Made by a program: the position numbers and the translations under genes | In this document: positions 1 through 8,701 of the stretch, one piece after another | Position numbering within the stretch: the stretch's first letter is position 1 | Layout: every line of letters begins with the position of its first letter | NCBI RefSeq assembly: GCF_003970675.1 | Contig: NZ_CP034563.1 | Location: 1,245,501-1,309,500, forward strand | From: Flammeovirga pectinis | Lineage (GTDB): Bacteria; Bacteroidota; Bacteroidia; Cytophagales; Flammeovirgaceae | Length of the DNA stretch: 64,000 nucleotides | Reading direction: 5' to 3' | Notes under the pieces: generated by a model | Seen by the model: only the letters and a program-made list of their open reading frames with translations | The model's database searches: none | Told to the model about the DNA's origin: nothing

Positions 1-621
1 GATTGTGACGGTATTCTTGTTGATAGTGAAACTTTGACAATGGAGGTTTTTTCTGATTTATTTTTAGAGTATGGTTGGAAGGTAAGTGCAGAGGAAGCAC
101 TTAGATTATTTAAAGGAAAAGCTTTCTTTGAGATTATAGACTACATAAATACAGTCCCAAAAATTGTATTACCAGAAGATTTTGAACAAATTTTTAGACA
201 ACGAACGTTTGAAGCTTTCACTAAAAACTTAAAAGCAATACCAGGAATAAAAATAGTATTGGATAAATTAGTTGAACATAAAATTCCTTTTTGTGTTGCT
301 TCTAATGGACCAATGACCAAAATGCTTCATAATTTAAAAGCTACTCAATTACTTCCTTATTTTGAAGGTAAAATGTACAGTGCTTTTGAGATTAAAAAAT
401 GGAAACCTGCACCAGATCTTTTTCTTCATGCAGTAAAAGAAATGGGGTTTAATAATAAAGATTGTGTTGTTATAGAAGATTCTCGTTCTGGCATAACAGC
501 TGCTCAAAATGGGAAATTAGATGTAATTGGTTACCACAAAGATGCCGATCATTTTAACGATCTGTCTATTCCATCCATTACTAACATGGCACAATTGATT
601 ACGCTTTTTGAACTTACCTAA
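1..621 (+). CDS. HAD-superfamily phosphatase, beta-phosphoglucomutase-like (5' end outside window)
   Basis: The reading frame is open from base 1, so the start lies upstream. The first visible residues are DCDGILVDSE, the HAD motif I region with the nucleophile Asp and the acid/base Asp two residues later. Further on are a motif II-type Ser (VASNGP), the motif III Lys (KKWKPAPDLF) and motif IV acidic residues (VVIEDSRSGI). This order and the helical cap after motif I fit subfamily I phosphatases and phosphomutases such as YniC, GPH or beta-PGM. The substrate cannot be read from the sequence. The TTG and ATG codons at 34 and 40 fall after the catalytic Asp and are not the start. Confidence 0.85.
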   Translation, partial: DCDGILVDSETLTMEVFSDLFLEYGWKVSAEEALRLFKGKAFFEIIDYINTVPKIVLPEDFEQIFRQRTFEAFTKNLKAIPGIKIVLDKLVEHKIPFCVASNGPMTKMLHNLKATQLLPYFEGKMYSAFEIKKWKPAPDLFLHAVKEMGFNNKDCVVIEDSRSGITAAQNGKLDVIGYHKDADHFNDLSIPSITNMAQLITLFELT

Positions 622-703
622 AGCAATATATCACTTAGAATTAAAACTTATTTAGAGAATTAACCGTATTGGGTAGTAGTACTAATCTAACAACTTATTT
701 ATC

Positions 704-1402
704 ATGAAAAACATATTAACCTCACTTTTATTAATTATGAGTGTTCAATTCGTGAATGCTCAAGCAAAGAATTTTATCGATCAACCTTATATTGAGACTT
801 CTGCCAGTATAGATTCTCTTGTATCGCCAGATAACATTCACCTAATTATTACTTTAGACGAGATTGATACTAAAAATAAAGTATCTACTGAAGTATTAGA
901 AAACAAGATGAACAAGGCTTTAAAAAGTTTGGGTATTGATACTAAAAAAGACTTATTAATTATTGATTTTTCTAGTGATTTCAACAAATCATTCTTAAAA
1001 GGTCAAAAAGTCTATAAAGCGAAGCAATATGATTTAGTAGTACATACTGGACTAATGGCAAGTAAAGTAATGAAAGCCTTAGAGAAAGAAAATATCTCTC
1101 ATATCAGATTAGGTAAACTTGAATATTCTAAAGCGGAAGAGCTAGAAAATATATTGAGAATTAAAGCAATTAGAACCTCTAGAGCTACAGCAAAAACACT
1201 TGCTGAAGCAATTGGTCAAGAAGCTGGAAAAGCAATTCATATTATTGACAATACAAGCAATAATAATAGACAAGTCAGAATGTATGCTAGTGATAGTTGG
1301 GGTGGTGCTGAATCTTACAACAAACAAGAACAACCACTAGATTTAAGTATTAAAAAAATCACCTTTAGTAGTTCTGTTCGTGTTAAGTATATATTAGAAT
1401 AA
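704..1402 (+). CDS. Secreted SIMPL-domain (DUF541-like) protein
   Basis: 232 residues with a clear signal peptide: a short basic start, a hydrophobic core and a cleavage-like NAQA near residues 18-21. The rest is soluble and matches my memory of the SIMPL/DUF541 fold: an N-terminal strand region, a central helix with the KALKSLGI pattern typical of the family, and a late segment rich in KA and KALA helices (residues about 150-180) followed by a final beta strand. Periplasmic or envelope location is expected. The biochemical role of SIMPL proteins is largely unknown. It ends just before a strong hairpin terminator shared with the convergent SDR gene. Confidence 0.6.
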   Translation: MKNILTSLLLIMSVQFVNAQAKNFIDQPYIETSASIDSLVSPDNIHLIITLDEIDTKNKVSTEVLENKMNKALKSLGIDTKKDLLIIDFSSDFNKSFLKGQKVYKAKQYDLVVHTGLMASKVMKALEKENISHIRLGKLEYSKAEELENILRIKAIRTSRATAKTLAEAIGQEAGKAIHIIDNTSNNNRQVRMYASDSWGGAESYNKQEQPLDLSIKKITFSSSVRVKYILE

Positions 1403-1403
1403 A

Positions 1404-1441
1404 AAAAACAGCCCGTAATTTAAAATTACGGGCTGTTTTTA
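1404..1441. terminator. Bidirectional intrinsic terminator
   Basis: Near-perfect inverted repeat with arms ACAGCCCGTAATTT and AAATTACGGGCTGT, flanked by an A tract on the left and a T tract on the right. It lies between the convergent ends of the SIMPL-type gene and the SDR gene and can serve both. Confidence 0.9.
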
Positions 1442-1457
1442 TACGCACTACTAACTA

Positions 1458-2186
1458 CTATTGTTGTTGTTTAGTAGCTGCAATAACAATCTCTCTAACG
1501 TTCACTCCTTGAGGTTGATTAAATGCATACCAAATTGCATTTGCAATATCTTCTGCTCTTAATACACCACCCATATCTTGTTTCCAAGCTTCGTAACCGT
1601 CTTTAATTTCATCAGAAGTAGTGTGCGATAACAATTCTGTTTCTACAGCACCAGGTGCAATAGTTACCATTCTTACATTATCTGCAGATGCTTCTTCCCT
1701 TGCATTTTCAGTTAAGGCATGTACTCCAAATTTAGTAGCACAATAGGCTGCGTGATTTCCGAATGTTTTTCTTCCAGCAATTGATGATACATTTACGATT
1801 GTACCACTTTTTCTTGCTCTCATTTGAGGTAAAACAGTCTGCATACCATTTAATACACCCATTACATTTACATCTAACATTGTTTTCCACTCTTGTGGAT
1901 TTTGAGAGGCGACATCTCCTAGAAGCATAACTCCAGCATTATTAATAATTGCTTCTGCTTCTCCAAATTTTTCTTCTGCTTCTGTAACAGCCGCTTTAAA
2001 TGCGCCAAAATCTGTTACATCTACTTTTCTGCAAAGTGCATTTTCTAGTTGAAGTGCTTCTACTTTGTCTACTCTACGAGCAAGTAACAATAAAGCATAT
2101 CCTTTTTTAGAAAACAATTGAGCTGTTGCTGCACCAATTCCAGAGCTTGCTCCAGTAATGATAATTAATCCTTTTAATGAATTCAT
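1458..2186 (-). CDS. Short-chain dehydrogenase/reductase (classical SDR)
   Basis: 242 residues. The cofactor motif TGASSGIG is at about residues 11-18, NNAG follows near 85, a catalytic Ser is in NVSSIAG, and the active-site YxxxK appears as YCATK near residue 150. After the first beta strand comes an RR pair (LARRVDK), which favours NADP. Length and motifs fit the YdfG/serine-3-dehydrogenase group. The substrate is not determined. It is transcribed divergently from a LysR regulator 113 bp away, the usual arrangement for a regulator and its target. Confidence 0.85.
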   Translation of the reverse strand: MNSLKGLIIITGASSGIGAATAQLFSKKGYALLLLARRVDKVEALQLENALCRKVDVTDFGAFKAAVTEAEEKFGEAEAIINNAGVMLLGDVASQNPQEWKTMLDVNVMGVLNGMQTVLPQMRARKSGTIVNVSSIAGRKTFGNHAAYCATKFGVHALTENAREEASADNVRMVTIAPGAVETELLSHTTSDEIKDGYEAWKQDMGGVLRAEDIANAIWYAFNQPQGVNVREIVIAATKQQQ

Positions 2187-2237
2187 GATAATGGAAATAT
2201 AAGTTTTATTTATACCTGTTTTGATTGATGAAACAAA

Positions 2238-2269
2238 AGTATTTTATAATTTTAAAGCATCAAAATACT
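2238..2269. promoter_or_regulatory. Palindromic operator candidate between SDR and LysR genes
   Basis: AGTATTTT and AAAATACT form an 8-bp inverted repeat separated by 16 bp of AT-rich sequence, inside the 113-bp divergent intergenic region. LysR-type regulators commonly bind interrupted dyads in just this position. The binding assignment is inference, and AT-rich DNA gives such dyads by chance at some rate. Confidence 0.4.
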
Positions 2270-2299
2270 ATTTTTATATACCTATTATAATTTAAATTT

Positions 2300-3163
2300 A
2301 TGGATGAGAGATTACTTCGTTTTTTTGTAGCTGTATATGAAACAAAAAATGTATCGAGAGCCGCAGAGAAATGTCATGTTTCTCAACCCAATATATCTAA
2401 CGGAATAAAACAGCTCGAAGAATTAATTGGTAAAACATTATTTCTACGACATAAAAGAGGTGTGGAATTAAACGAAGAAGCGCACTACCTCTACCCAATT
2501 GCCAAACGGATTTTAGGTGAATTAAATTCCATCCCTTCAATATTTCAAGAAGAAATTTTAAAATATAAAATTATTATCAGTGTAGCTGAAAGTATCTCTC
2601 AAAAATTTAAAAGTGATTTTTTCTCAACTGCAGCAAAAAACATTAAGAATGTTGAATGGGATGTTAGGCCAATAGGTAGAGATTGTGATATTAATATTAT
2701 AGTAAGAGAATGGAAATATACAGATCATATATTTCTACCTCTATTTAGAGAAGAATATGTATTATGTGTTCCCAACAGTCATAAACTTGCGGCAAAAGAT
2801 AGTATAGATAATAATGATCTTATTGATGTTGCTTTTATACATTGTCCCCCATGTGAAGCACACCAACAGTGCCTATCTATTTTAAATAGTTCTGGTGCTA
2901 AATGGAATACCGTAGCAAACTGCAGTACAAAAAATGAAGTACTGACTTTATTAATAGCGGGTTTAGGAGTTACATTTTTACCAAAAGAATTTGCAAGTGG
3001 ATGGGAGGAATTTCAAATTAAAAAATTTAATGGACCACGCTTTTATAGAGAAGTTGGTTTTTCATACGCAAAAGAGAGCTTAAAGAACCCAGCTATTCAT
3101 CAATTAATCGAATTATTTAGTGAAAAACAGTTTACTCAACGTGAAGTAAACCTGAAAAATTAG
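2300..3163 (+). CDS. LysR-family transcriptional regulator
   Basis: 287 residues. The N-terminal winged helix-turn-helix (about residues 1-60) has the family pattern: RLLRFFVAVYET, then SRAAEKCHVSQPNISNGIKQ as recognition helix, then LGK-type LIGKTLFLR. The rest fits the periplasmic-binding-protein-like effector domain (about 90-280), with two Cys-containing stretches (CPPCEAHQQC near 190). That Cys cluster is unusual and could be redox or metal sensitive, but this is speculation. Divergent from the SDR gene, which is its most likely target, along with itself. Confidence 0.88.
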   Translation: MDERLLRFFVAVYETKNVSRAAEKCHVSQPNISNGIKQLEELIGKTLFLRHKRGVELNEEAHYLYPIAKRILGELNSIPSIFQEEILKYKIIISVAESISQKFKSDFFSTAAKNIKNVEWDVRPIGRDCDINIIVREWKYTDHIFLPLFREEYVLCVPNSHKLAAKDSIDNNDLIDVAFIHCPPCEAHQQCLSILNSSGAKWNTVANCSTKNEVLTLLIAGLGVTFLPKEFASGWEEFQIKKFNGPRFYREVGFSYAKESLKNPAIHQLIELFSEKQFTQREVNLKN

Positions 3164-3242
3164 ACCTTAGTTAAGGTTTATTGAAATAAATTTGAATAAT
3201 CACAGACATACAAACACTTAAATATCAATAGATTAGAATAGA

Positions 3243-3289
3243 TGTAACTTTTTGTAACCTATGTAACTTAGATTGTAACCTTTTGTAAC
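3243..3289. repeat. Five phased TGTAAC repeats
   Basis: TGTAAC occurs at 3243, 3253, 3262, 3274 and 3284, i.e. spacings of 10, 9, 12 and 10 bp, close to one helical turn. The array lies in the 428-bp gap (3164-3591) after the LysR gene; the rest of that gap shows no gene. It could be a cooperative protein-binding array, but neither flanking gene starts here (the regulator ends upstream, the receptor gene ends downstream). Confidence 0.5.
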
Positions 3290-3557
3290 TTCAAGAATTT
3301 TGGTTTGTTTAAACTTCTTACTTTATTCGAACATACACAGAAAAAATACATTGACAGTTAGGTTTCATTTGTTACTCAAAAAGTTTTAAAATTGTTTGAA
3401 ATATTTCTACTATAAACTTTTAATTTAACATAGTAAGAAGAGAATATTCACAGGTATTGTTCTTCGATAAACGATATTTTATCTAGATCTAACTTCTCTT
3501 TTATCATTTAATAGTCAACTTGATAAAAGAAACATTTTTACACACAATAGGAATTAA

Positions 3558-3593
3558 ATAAAAACAGCAGCATACAGTGTTGCTGTTTTTTTT
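3558..3593. terminator. Bidirectional intrinsic terminator
   Basis: Arms AAAACAGCA and TGCTGTTTT with an 11-base loop, an A tract on the left and T8 on the right. It sits directly after the stop of the minus-strand receptor gene at 3592. Confidence 0.8.
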
Positions 3594-5172
3594 ATATCAT
3601 AATTAAATAATCTACTAACTTCCCTTCTATCTCCATCTTCTTTTTAATTCTATGTCTTGCCACTTTTACAGCACCTTCAGAAGTATTTCTAAATTCAGCA
3701 ATTTCCTTATTTTTCATGTTGAGTTTTATAAGGGCACAAATCTCAATTTCAGAAGGTGTTAATTGCGGAAAATCTATTTTTAATTTTTTTCTAAAACTAT
3801 CGTTTACAACCTCCAAATTATCTTGAAAATAAACTTTCTTTTCTTCTATTTGTCGTTGTCGAGTTAAATCATTTACAACACTCTTTAGATCTGTTTTAAT
3901 ATCACCAGAACTTAAGGCGGCAGTTAATTTATGAACTAATTGTTCATTATAGCCTTGTTTCATCTTGTTATCAAGAATAACATTGTCCAAGTCTCCTTTC
4001 TGAGATTCTAAATTGGCAGTTAATTTCTTTTTATCTTTTTCTAGACTTTTATACCTGTCTGCTAAAGCAAAAGACATTAATATAACTTCCGTTGAAATAG
4101 CCATTGAATAAAACTGATTCATATATGGACTTGAAGGTATATAACCAAATAAAACTAAGGCTTTAGATATAATTCCTAAAAAATAAACTGACCAACCAAT
4201 TAGATAGAATTTTGCTGTTTCATTTCCTTCTCTATAGGCATTTACACCCGTAATTATAGCAATAATACAATAAGCGGTAGTAATAGTTGCAAGAAGCTTA
4301 TACGTCATTAAATACCCATTAAAATTCATGAGCATAGTACCTAAATAAGCCATTAAATCAAGTGATATTAAACCAATCAAAATTCTATAAAACAACTTGT
4401 GCTTCACTTTTAAATTAAGAAATTTAATACAGAAGATACTAGAAATAATACTTACCATACTAATATTAAAAGTAATGAGTGCCGTTTTTACAGTACTAGA
4501 TAATTCTAAGAAGTTCAAGTTTAAAAACCCCTCTATAGACATCATTGCAAAAACAATAAAAACACCGTGCAAACTGTAATAAAAGTAGATTTTATCTTTA
4601 AAATTCACTCCTAAAAACAAATTATAAAGTACTATTATTAAAAACATTCCTATAAAAATGCCATACCTAATAGTCAACCAAAAATTGTATTCTGCTTTCT
4701 TTTCTTTGTCTACTAGTTCTAAACTATACATGTGTGCATAAGGACTTAAACTAGAAAAGTAGAATAGATTATTTCCTTTTTTTAGATGAATTGGAAAGTA
4801 ATATCCAGACGGGCTACCAAGCTTATTTTTATGATAAACCCCAACCTCACTAGTATTCCAAGTAACTCCCTTTTCTTTGTAAAAAACAATTTCGTCTGTT
4901 AGTAATTTAGGTATTCTTAATTCAAAATCATCCGTTTCATTTGCGGTATTATTGATTTCAACTTTAACCCAAACTCTATTTGTTGTATAACCAAGGTTCA
5001 CCTGACTACTCCATTTATAAATAAACGTTTTAGTTTTCAAATCATTGATTTCCAAATTATTTGTATCATCTATCAGATAGCTAACTTTTATAGATGTCGC
5101 TTTTAATGGGGTTGAAATACCATCTATTGTACAGAATAAAATAAAGAGTAGTAGTAATAAATTTTTTTTCAT
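3592..5172 (-). CDS. 7TM-DISM receptor with C-terminal LuxR-type helix-turn-helix
   Basis: 526 residues. A signal peptide (about 1-20) is followed by an extracytoplasmic beta-rich region (about 25-160) with the VNLGYTTNRVWVKVEI pattern of 7TMR-DISMED2. Seven hydrophobic segments follow (about 165-375), then a Lys-rich coiled coil (about 380-450). The C-terminal helix-turn-helix (about 465-520) contains LTPSEIEICALIKL and a GAVKVARHRIKKKM recognition helix of the GerE/LuxR type. So a carbohydrate-type sensor domain is linked through the membrane to a DNA-binding domain in one chain. No histidine kinase or phosphoacceptor module is present. Targets are unknown; it has its own terminator and no operon partner. 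Confidence 0.8.
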   Translation of the reverse strand: MKKNLLLLLFILFCTIDGISTPLKATSIKVSYLIDDTNNLEINDLKTKTFIYKWSSQVNLGYTTNRVWVKVEINNTANETDDFELRIPKLLTDEIVFYKEKGVTWNTSEVGVYHKNKLGSPSGYYFPIHLKKGNNLFYFSSLSPYAHMYSLELVDKEKKAEYNFWLTIRYGIFIGMFLIIVLYNLFLGVNFKDKIYFYYSLHGVFIVFAMMSIEGFLNLNFLELSSTVKTALITFNISMVSIISSIFCIKFLNLKVKHKLFYRILIGLISLDLMAYLGTMLMNFNGYLMTYKLLATITTAYCIIAIITGVNAYREGNETAKFYLIGWSVYFLGIISKALVLFGYIPSSPYMNQFYSMAISTEVILMSFALADRYKSLEKDKKKLTANLESQKGDLDNVILDNKMKQGYNEQLVHKLTAALSSGDIKTDLKSVVNDLTRQRQIEEKKVYFQDNLEVVNDSFRKKLKIDFPQLTPSEIEICALIKLNMKNKEIAEFRNTSEGAVKVARHRIKKKMEIEGKLVDYLIMI

Positions 5173-5263
5173 AAATGCCGTCTAGTGCTGTAAAAGGGCA
5201 ATATAATCAATCATTCATAGAAAAAGTAAACTACAATGTAAAGGATGTTATTATAGTTTTCTA

Positions 5264-5294
5264 TTGTAGTCCATCGTTTTTAAAGATATCTTTG
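5264..5294 (+). promoter_or_regulatory. Bacteroidota-type promoter of the DUF2652-like gene
   Basis: TTG at 5264-5266 and TATCTTTG at 5287-5294 are spaced by 20 bp, matching the Bacteroidota consensus TTTG / TAnnTTTG. Transcription would start near 5301, about 30 bases before the ATG at 5334. Confidence 0.5.
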
Positions 5295-5333
5295 TTAGAT
5301 CATTTCACATAATTATCCACTTCAAAAATCTAG

Positions 5334-6443
5334 ATGTCAAACTCATTACTTTTTCTTCCTGATATTTCTGGATTCACTGAATTTATTCAAACTACAGAAG
5401 TTCAACACAGTCAACATGTTATAGCAGAATTGTTAGAAATAATTATTGATGCTACTACAGAAGATCTTCAGCTTGCTGAAGTGGAAGGAGATGCACTCTT
5501 CTTTTATAAAGAAAATGGTGTTTCTTCTCAGGAGCAACTCCTTTTACAAATGGAAGCTATTTTCTCTGCTTTTTATTCTCACCTTAAATTACTGGAAAAA
5601 AATAGAATCTGTCCTTGTAATGCTTGTTCTTCTGCACCAAAGCTTCAGCTAAAAATTGTTGCCCACTGTGGAGAGTTACAATATATTACTGTGCAAAATA
5701 AAAGGAAGCCTTTTGGCGCGGAAGTAATTGAGGCACACCGTTTAATGAAAAACGATGTTCAAAGTGATAATTACGTATTGATTAGTCAAAAACTTGCAAA
5801 TCAGATTAAATTAGATACTGACCACCATCACTCCCTTTACAAATTTGAAGAAGGTGTAAACACTTATGATGGAAAAGAAGTACCGTATCTATATGCTATC
5901 ATAGAAAAGTCGAAACTGAAATTAAAGCCTTTTAGTTCTGCTAAAAAACTAGTGATGGATAGAAAGCCAGCAATTTCCATTTCGATGTTATTTTCTGTTG
6001 ATGCTGACACCCTTTTAGAATTTATATCCAATTATCATTATAGACATTATTGGGTAGATGGAACGGTTAAATTTGAATACAATGAGAACGAGGTAACACG
6101 TTTAGGTACAGAACATGTTTGTATAATTAATGGAAAACACTTTAATTTCACATCAATTACTAAAGATGTAAAACCCACTCAATTGATATATGGTGAGCAA
6201 ACTTCCGATCCTCCTCCAGTAGATAAAATGAATCAATTTTTTATTATAACCCCTATCAACGAGCACTCATGTAAATTAGATGTTGAGATCTATTTTGAAC
6301 TAAGTAATTTTATTCAAAAAATTATTGTTGGAGTTGCTTTTAAACATATTCTAAAAAAGAATGTGACTAAAAGTATGTTGTTATTAAAGGATTTTATCAG
6401 CAATAAAAAGTTTACTCATTTAGATGAGGATGCTTTAAAGTAG
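5334..6443 (+). CDS. DUF2652-like protein: cyclase-like N domain plus SRPBCC-like C domain
   Basis: 369 residues. The N-terminal half begins LLFLPDISGFTEFIQ and later has EVEGDALFFY, the two acidic motifs of class III nucleotidyl cyclase-like folds (metal-binding Asp in PDISGFT and GDAL). A CPCNAC cysteine cluster lies near residue 92. I recall this layout as DUF2652. The C-terminal half (about 205-350) fits a START/SRPBCC-type ligand fold (FISNYHYRHYWVDG onward). Whether it makes a cyclic nucleotide is unknown. Its last 32 bp overlap the 3' end of the convergent nucleoside hydrolase gene. Confidence 0.6.
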   Translation: MSNSLLFLPDISGFTEFIQTTEVQHSQHVIAELLEIIIDATTEDLQLAEVEGDALFFYKENGVSSQEQLLLQMEAIFSAFYSHLKLLEKNRICPCNACSSAPKLQLKIVAHCGELQYITVQNKRKPFGAEVIEAHRLMKNDVQSDNYVLISQKLANQIKLDTDHHHSLYKFEEGVNTYDGKEVPYLYAIIEKSKLKLKPFSSAKKLVMDRKPAISISMLFSVDADTLLEFISNYHYRHYWVDGTVKFEYNENEVTRLGTEHVCIINGKHFNFTSITKDVKPTQLIYGEQTSDPPPVDKMNQFFIITPINEHSCKLDVEIYFELSNFIQKIIVGVAFKHILKKNVTKSMLLLKDFISNKKFTHLDEDALK

Positions 6444-7407
6444 TAAAAAAATCTTTTATCATCTTATCTGCATCGTAGTTTTCCCATAAAATAATTTTTC
6501 GAGAATTATTTGGCCTGTCCACCCATTCTTGTCCGCTAATAATTGGAGCAGGAAGTACTGTTTGTTTCCCCCAATTTGGGTTCTTCATAATAGCCACAGT
6601 AACCATGTCAAAAAGAGCATGCGAAGGTGGGTCTAAATAATATTCTGCATTCTTAAATAGAGTAACGGCATAATCACCAAAGTTTGAATATGTACCTCCA
6701 TCTCTACCTTTAATTTTATGGTCTAATTGCACACCTAAACCTGCAATTTTTTCTTGAATTGTAGCCTTATATATCTTTACCCCATCTGTACCAGTTAATT
6801 CCCCGTAACGACACGGAAGCATTTCAAATTCAACATGGGTATTTAATACAAAATTTACTGATGGAATATCATTTTCTTGATTGTACTCCCCTTTATCTGG
6901 GTAATTACTACCTAACCAAATTACTTTAATTTTACTTTCAATTTCTGGTGCTTTTAACAACGCTAATGCAATATTTGTAAGCTTTCCTACTGCACAAATT
7001 TGTAATTTCTCTCCTTGTATTTTTTTTGCTTCTGAAATGATAAAATCAACGGCCTCATACCCATCAAAAACTTCTTTATCTATGCTATTTTTTATTTGAT
7101 TAAAATCCTTATTTGCACCTTTAATCACATTTACCTTACCTTCCTGATCACATAATTTTACCACTCGAACGGCTTCGTTGTAATGACTGTCAATATCACC
7201 ACCATTATATGTAGCACAAGTTGTTATTCCTTTAATATCAAATACTTGCTGATTAAAAAGTAAATAGGCTAATGCATTCTGATCGTCCAATTCGTTATTT
7301 GTATCCGAATCAAAAATAACAGGAATTTTTGTTGTCCTATTTTGGTCACAACTTATATTTAGAAGAACTAGACAGCAAAGTATAAAGAATTGATTTAAGA
7401 TTTTCAT
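6412..7407 (-). CDS. Inosine/uridine-preferring nucleoside hydrolase, lipoprotein
   Basis: 331 residues from the chosen ATG at 7407; an ATG at 7443 would add 12 residues before the signal peptide and is less likely. Residues about 1-20 form a lipoprotein signal ending LLNISC, so it is probably a lipid-anchored periplasmic or surface enzyme. Next comes the nucleoside hydrolase Ca-binding signature IFDSDTNNELDDQNAL (DxDxxxDD with N at one position), then a family-like IWLGSNYP segment. Known reaction: hydrolysis of ribonucleosides to base and ribose. An exported form suggests scavenging of extracellular nucleosides, which is inference. Confidence 0.8.
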   Translation of the reverse strand: MKILNQFFILCCLVLLNISCDQNRTTKIPVIFDSDTNNELDDQNALAYLLFNQQVFDIKGITTCATYNGGDIDSHYNEAVRVVKLCDQEGKVNVIKGANKDFNQIKNSIDKEVFDGYEAVDFIISEAKKIQGEKLQICAVGKLTNIALALLKAPEIESKIKVIWLGSNYPDKGEYNQENDIPSVNFVLNTHVEFEMLPCRYGELTGTDGVKIYKATIQEKIAGLGVQLDHKIKGRDGGTYSNFGDYAVTLFKNAEYYLDPPSHALFDMVTVAIMKNPNWGKQTVLPAPIISGQEWVDRPNNSRKIILWENYDADKMIKDFFTTLKHPHLNE

Positions 7408-7541
7408 AGGATCATTTTCAAGGTAAAAATTCAATTTATACATCTTGTTACCAACTAAAAACTATTTGCCATTCTTTTTTGTTATTGAAATTAATCAAAG
7501 AAATGAAGACCTTTATACTATCAATTAAAAACAATACAATC

Positions 7542-8540
7542 ATGGAATTTATTACAAACGAAAAACTCGTAATTTCTGGAGGTGGCGGAATGATTGGATC
7601 TAACATGATCCAGACTGCTATGATGATGAATTTGACACCTAATATTACTGTTTATGATCCTTTTTTACCAGGTCTTGAAGGAGCTGTAAAAGAAATGTAT
7701 CATTGCGGTTTTGAAGGTTTCAATTTAAAGTATACTACAGATATAAAAGAAGCCTTTACAGGTGCTAAATATATTGTCTCTTCTGGTGGTGCTGCAAGAA
7801 AAGCAGGAATGACAAGAGAAGACTTACTAAAAGGAAATGTTGAAATTGCTGCTCAATTAGGTAAAGATATTAAAGCATACTGTCCAGATGTAAAACACGT
7901 CTGCATTGTTTTTAACCCTGCCGATATTACTGGCTTAGTTACTTTAATTCACTCTGGATTAAAACCTAATCAGATAAGTACTTTAGCAGGTTTAGATTCT
8001 ACACGTTTACAAATTGCTTTGGCACAACATTTTGATATTCCGCAAAGTGATGTGAAAAATCCTAGAACTTATGGAGGTCATGGAGAGCAAATGGCTGTTT
8101 ACTCCTCTTCTTGTAGTATTAATGGTGTCCGTTTAGATGAGCTTATTGGAACGGATAAATTAACAGTAGATGAATGGGAATCTATACGTAAAAATGTTGT
8201 TCAAGGCGGTAAAAATATTATCGATTTAAGAGGACGTTCATCTTTCCAAAGCCCTGCTTATTTATCTGTTAGAATGATAGCAGCAGCAATGGGAGGTCCT
8301 AGTTTTGGGTGGCCTGTAGGTGCATATATAAATACACCACAATTTGCCAATATCCTTATGGCTTTAGATACACAATTATCTAAAAATGGTGTAAAAGCAG
8401 AAGTCCCTTCTGGATCTGATAAAGAAAATAGTGAGCTTGCAAAAAGCTATAAACACTTAACTAGTTTAAGAGATGAAGTTATAGAAATGGGTGTAATTCC
8501 TGCAGTAGAAGAATGGAATAGTTTAAATCCTAATCTATAA
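7542..8540 (+). CDS. mdh: Malate dehydrogenase
   Basis: 332 residues from the ATG at 7542. An in-frame ATG at 7479 would add 21 residues with no counterpart in the family. The Rossmann start is VISGGGGMIGSN, followed by ARKAGMTREDLLKGN and the catalytic His region TYGGHGEQM. The whole sequence agrees closely with the Bacteroidota-type malate dehydrogenase. It interconverts malate and oxaloacetate with NAD in the TCA cycle or the reductive succinate branch. A TDT-family transporter gene follows on the same strand after a hairpin. Confidence 0.9.
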   Translation: MEFITNEKLVISGGGGMIGSNMIQTAMMMNLTPNITVYDPFLPGLEGAVKEMYHCGFEGFNLKYTTDIKEAFTGAKYIVSSGGAARKAGMTREDLLKGNVEIAAQLGKDIKAYCPDVKHVCIVFNPADITGLVTLIHSGLKPNQISTLAGLDSTRLQIALAQHFDIPQSDVKNPRTYGGHGEQMAVYSSSCSINGVRLDELIGTDKLTVDEWESIRKNVVQGGKNIIDLRGRSSFQSPAYLSVRMIAAAMGGPSFGWPVGAYINTPQFANILMALDTQLSKNGVKAEVPSGSDKENSELAKSYKHLTSLRDEVIEMGVIPAVEEWNSLNPNL

Positions 8541-8563
8541 ATCTCTAGTGTATTTCTGTAATC

Positions 8564-8598
8564 AGCGTCTTCTAATTAATTTTAGGAGACGTTTTTTT
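8564..8598 (+). terminator. Intrinsic terminator after mdh
   Basis: Stem GCGTCTTCTAA with TTAGGAGACGT (one G-U pair), short AT loop, then T7. It separates mdh from the transporter gene, so the two are probably not a simple operon unless read-through occurs. Confidence 0.75.
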
Positions 8599-8701
8599 AT
8601 AACTAAAAGTTATGTGCCATTCTTTTTATATAGAAACATGGATTCATAAATGCCGTTTATCTATATATAACAATCATATAATAATTTATAGTTATACTAT
8701 T

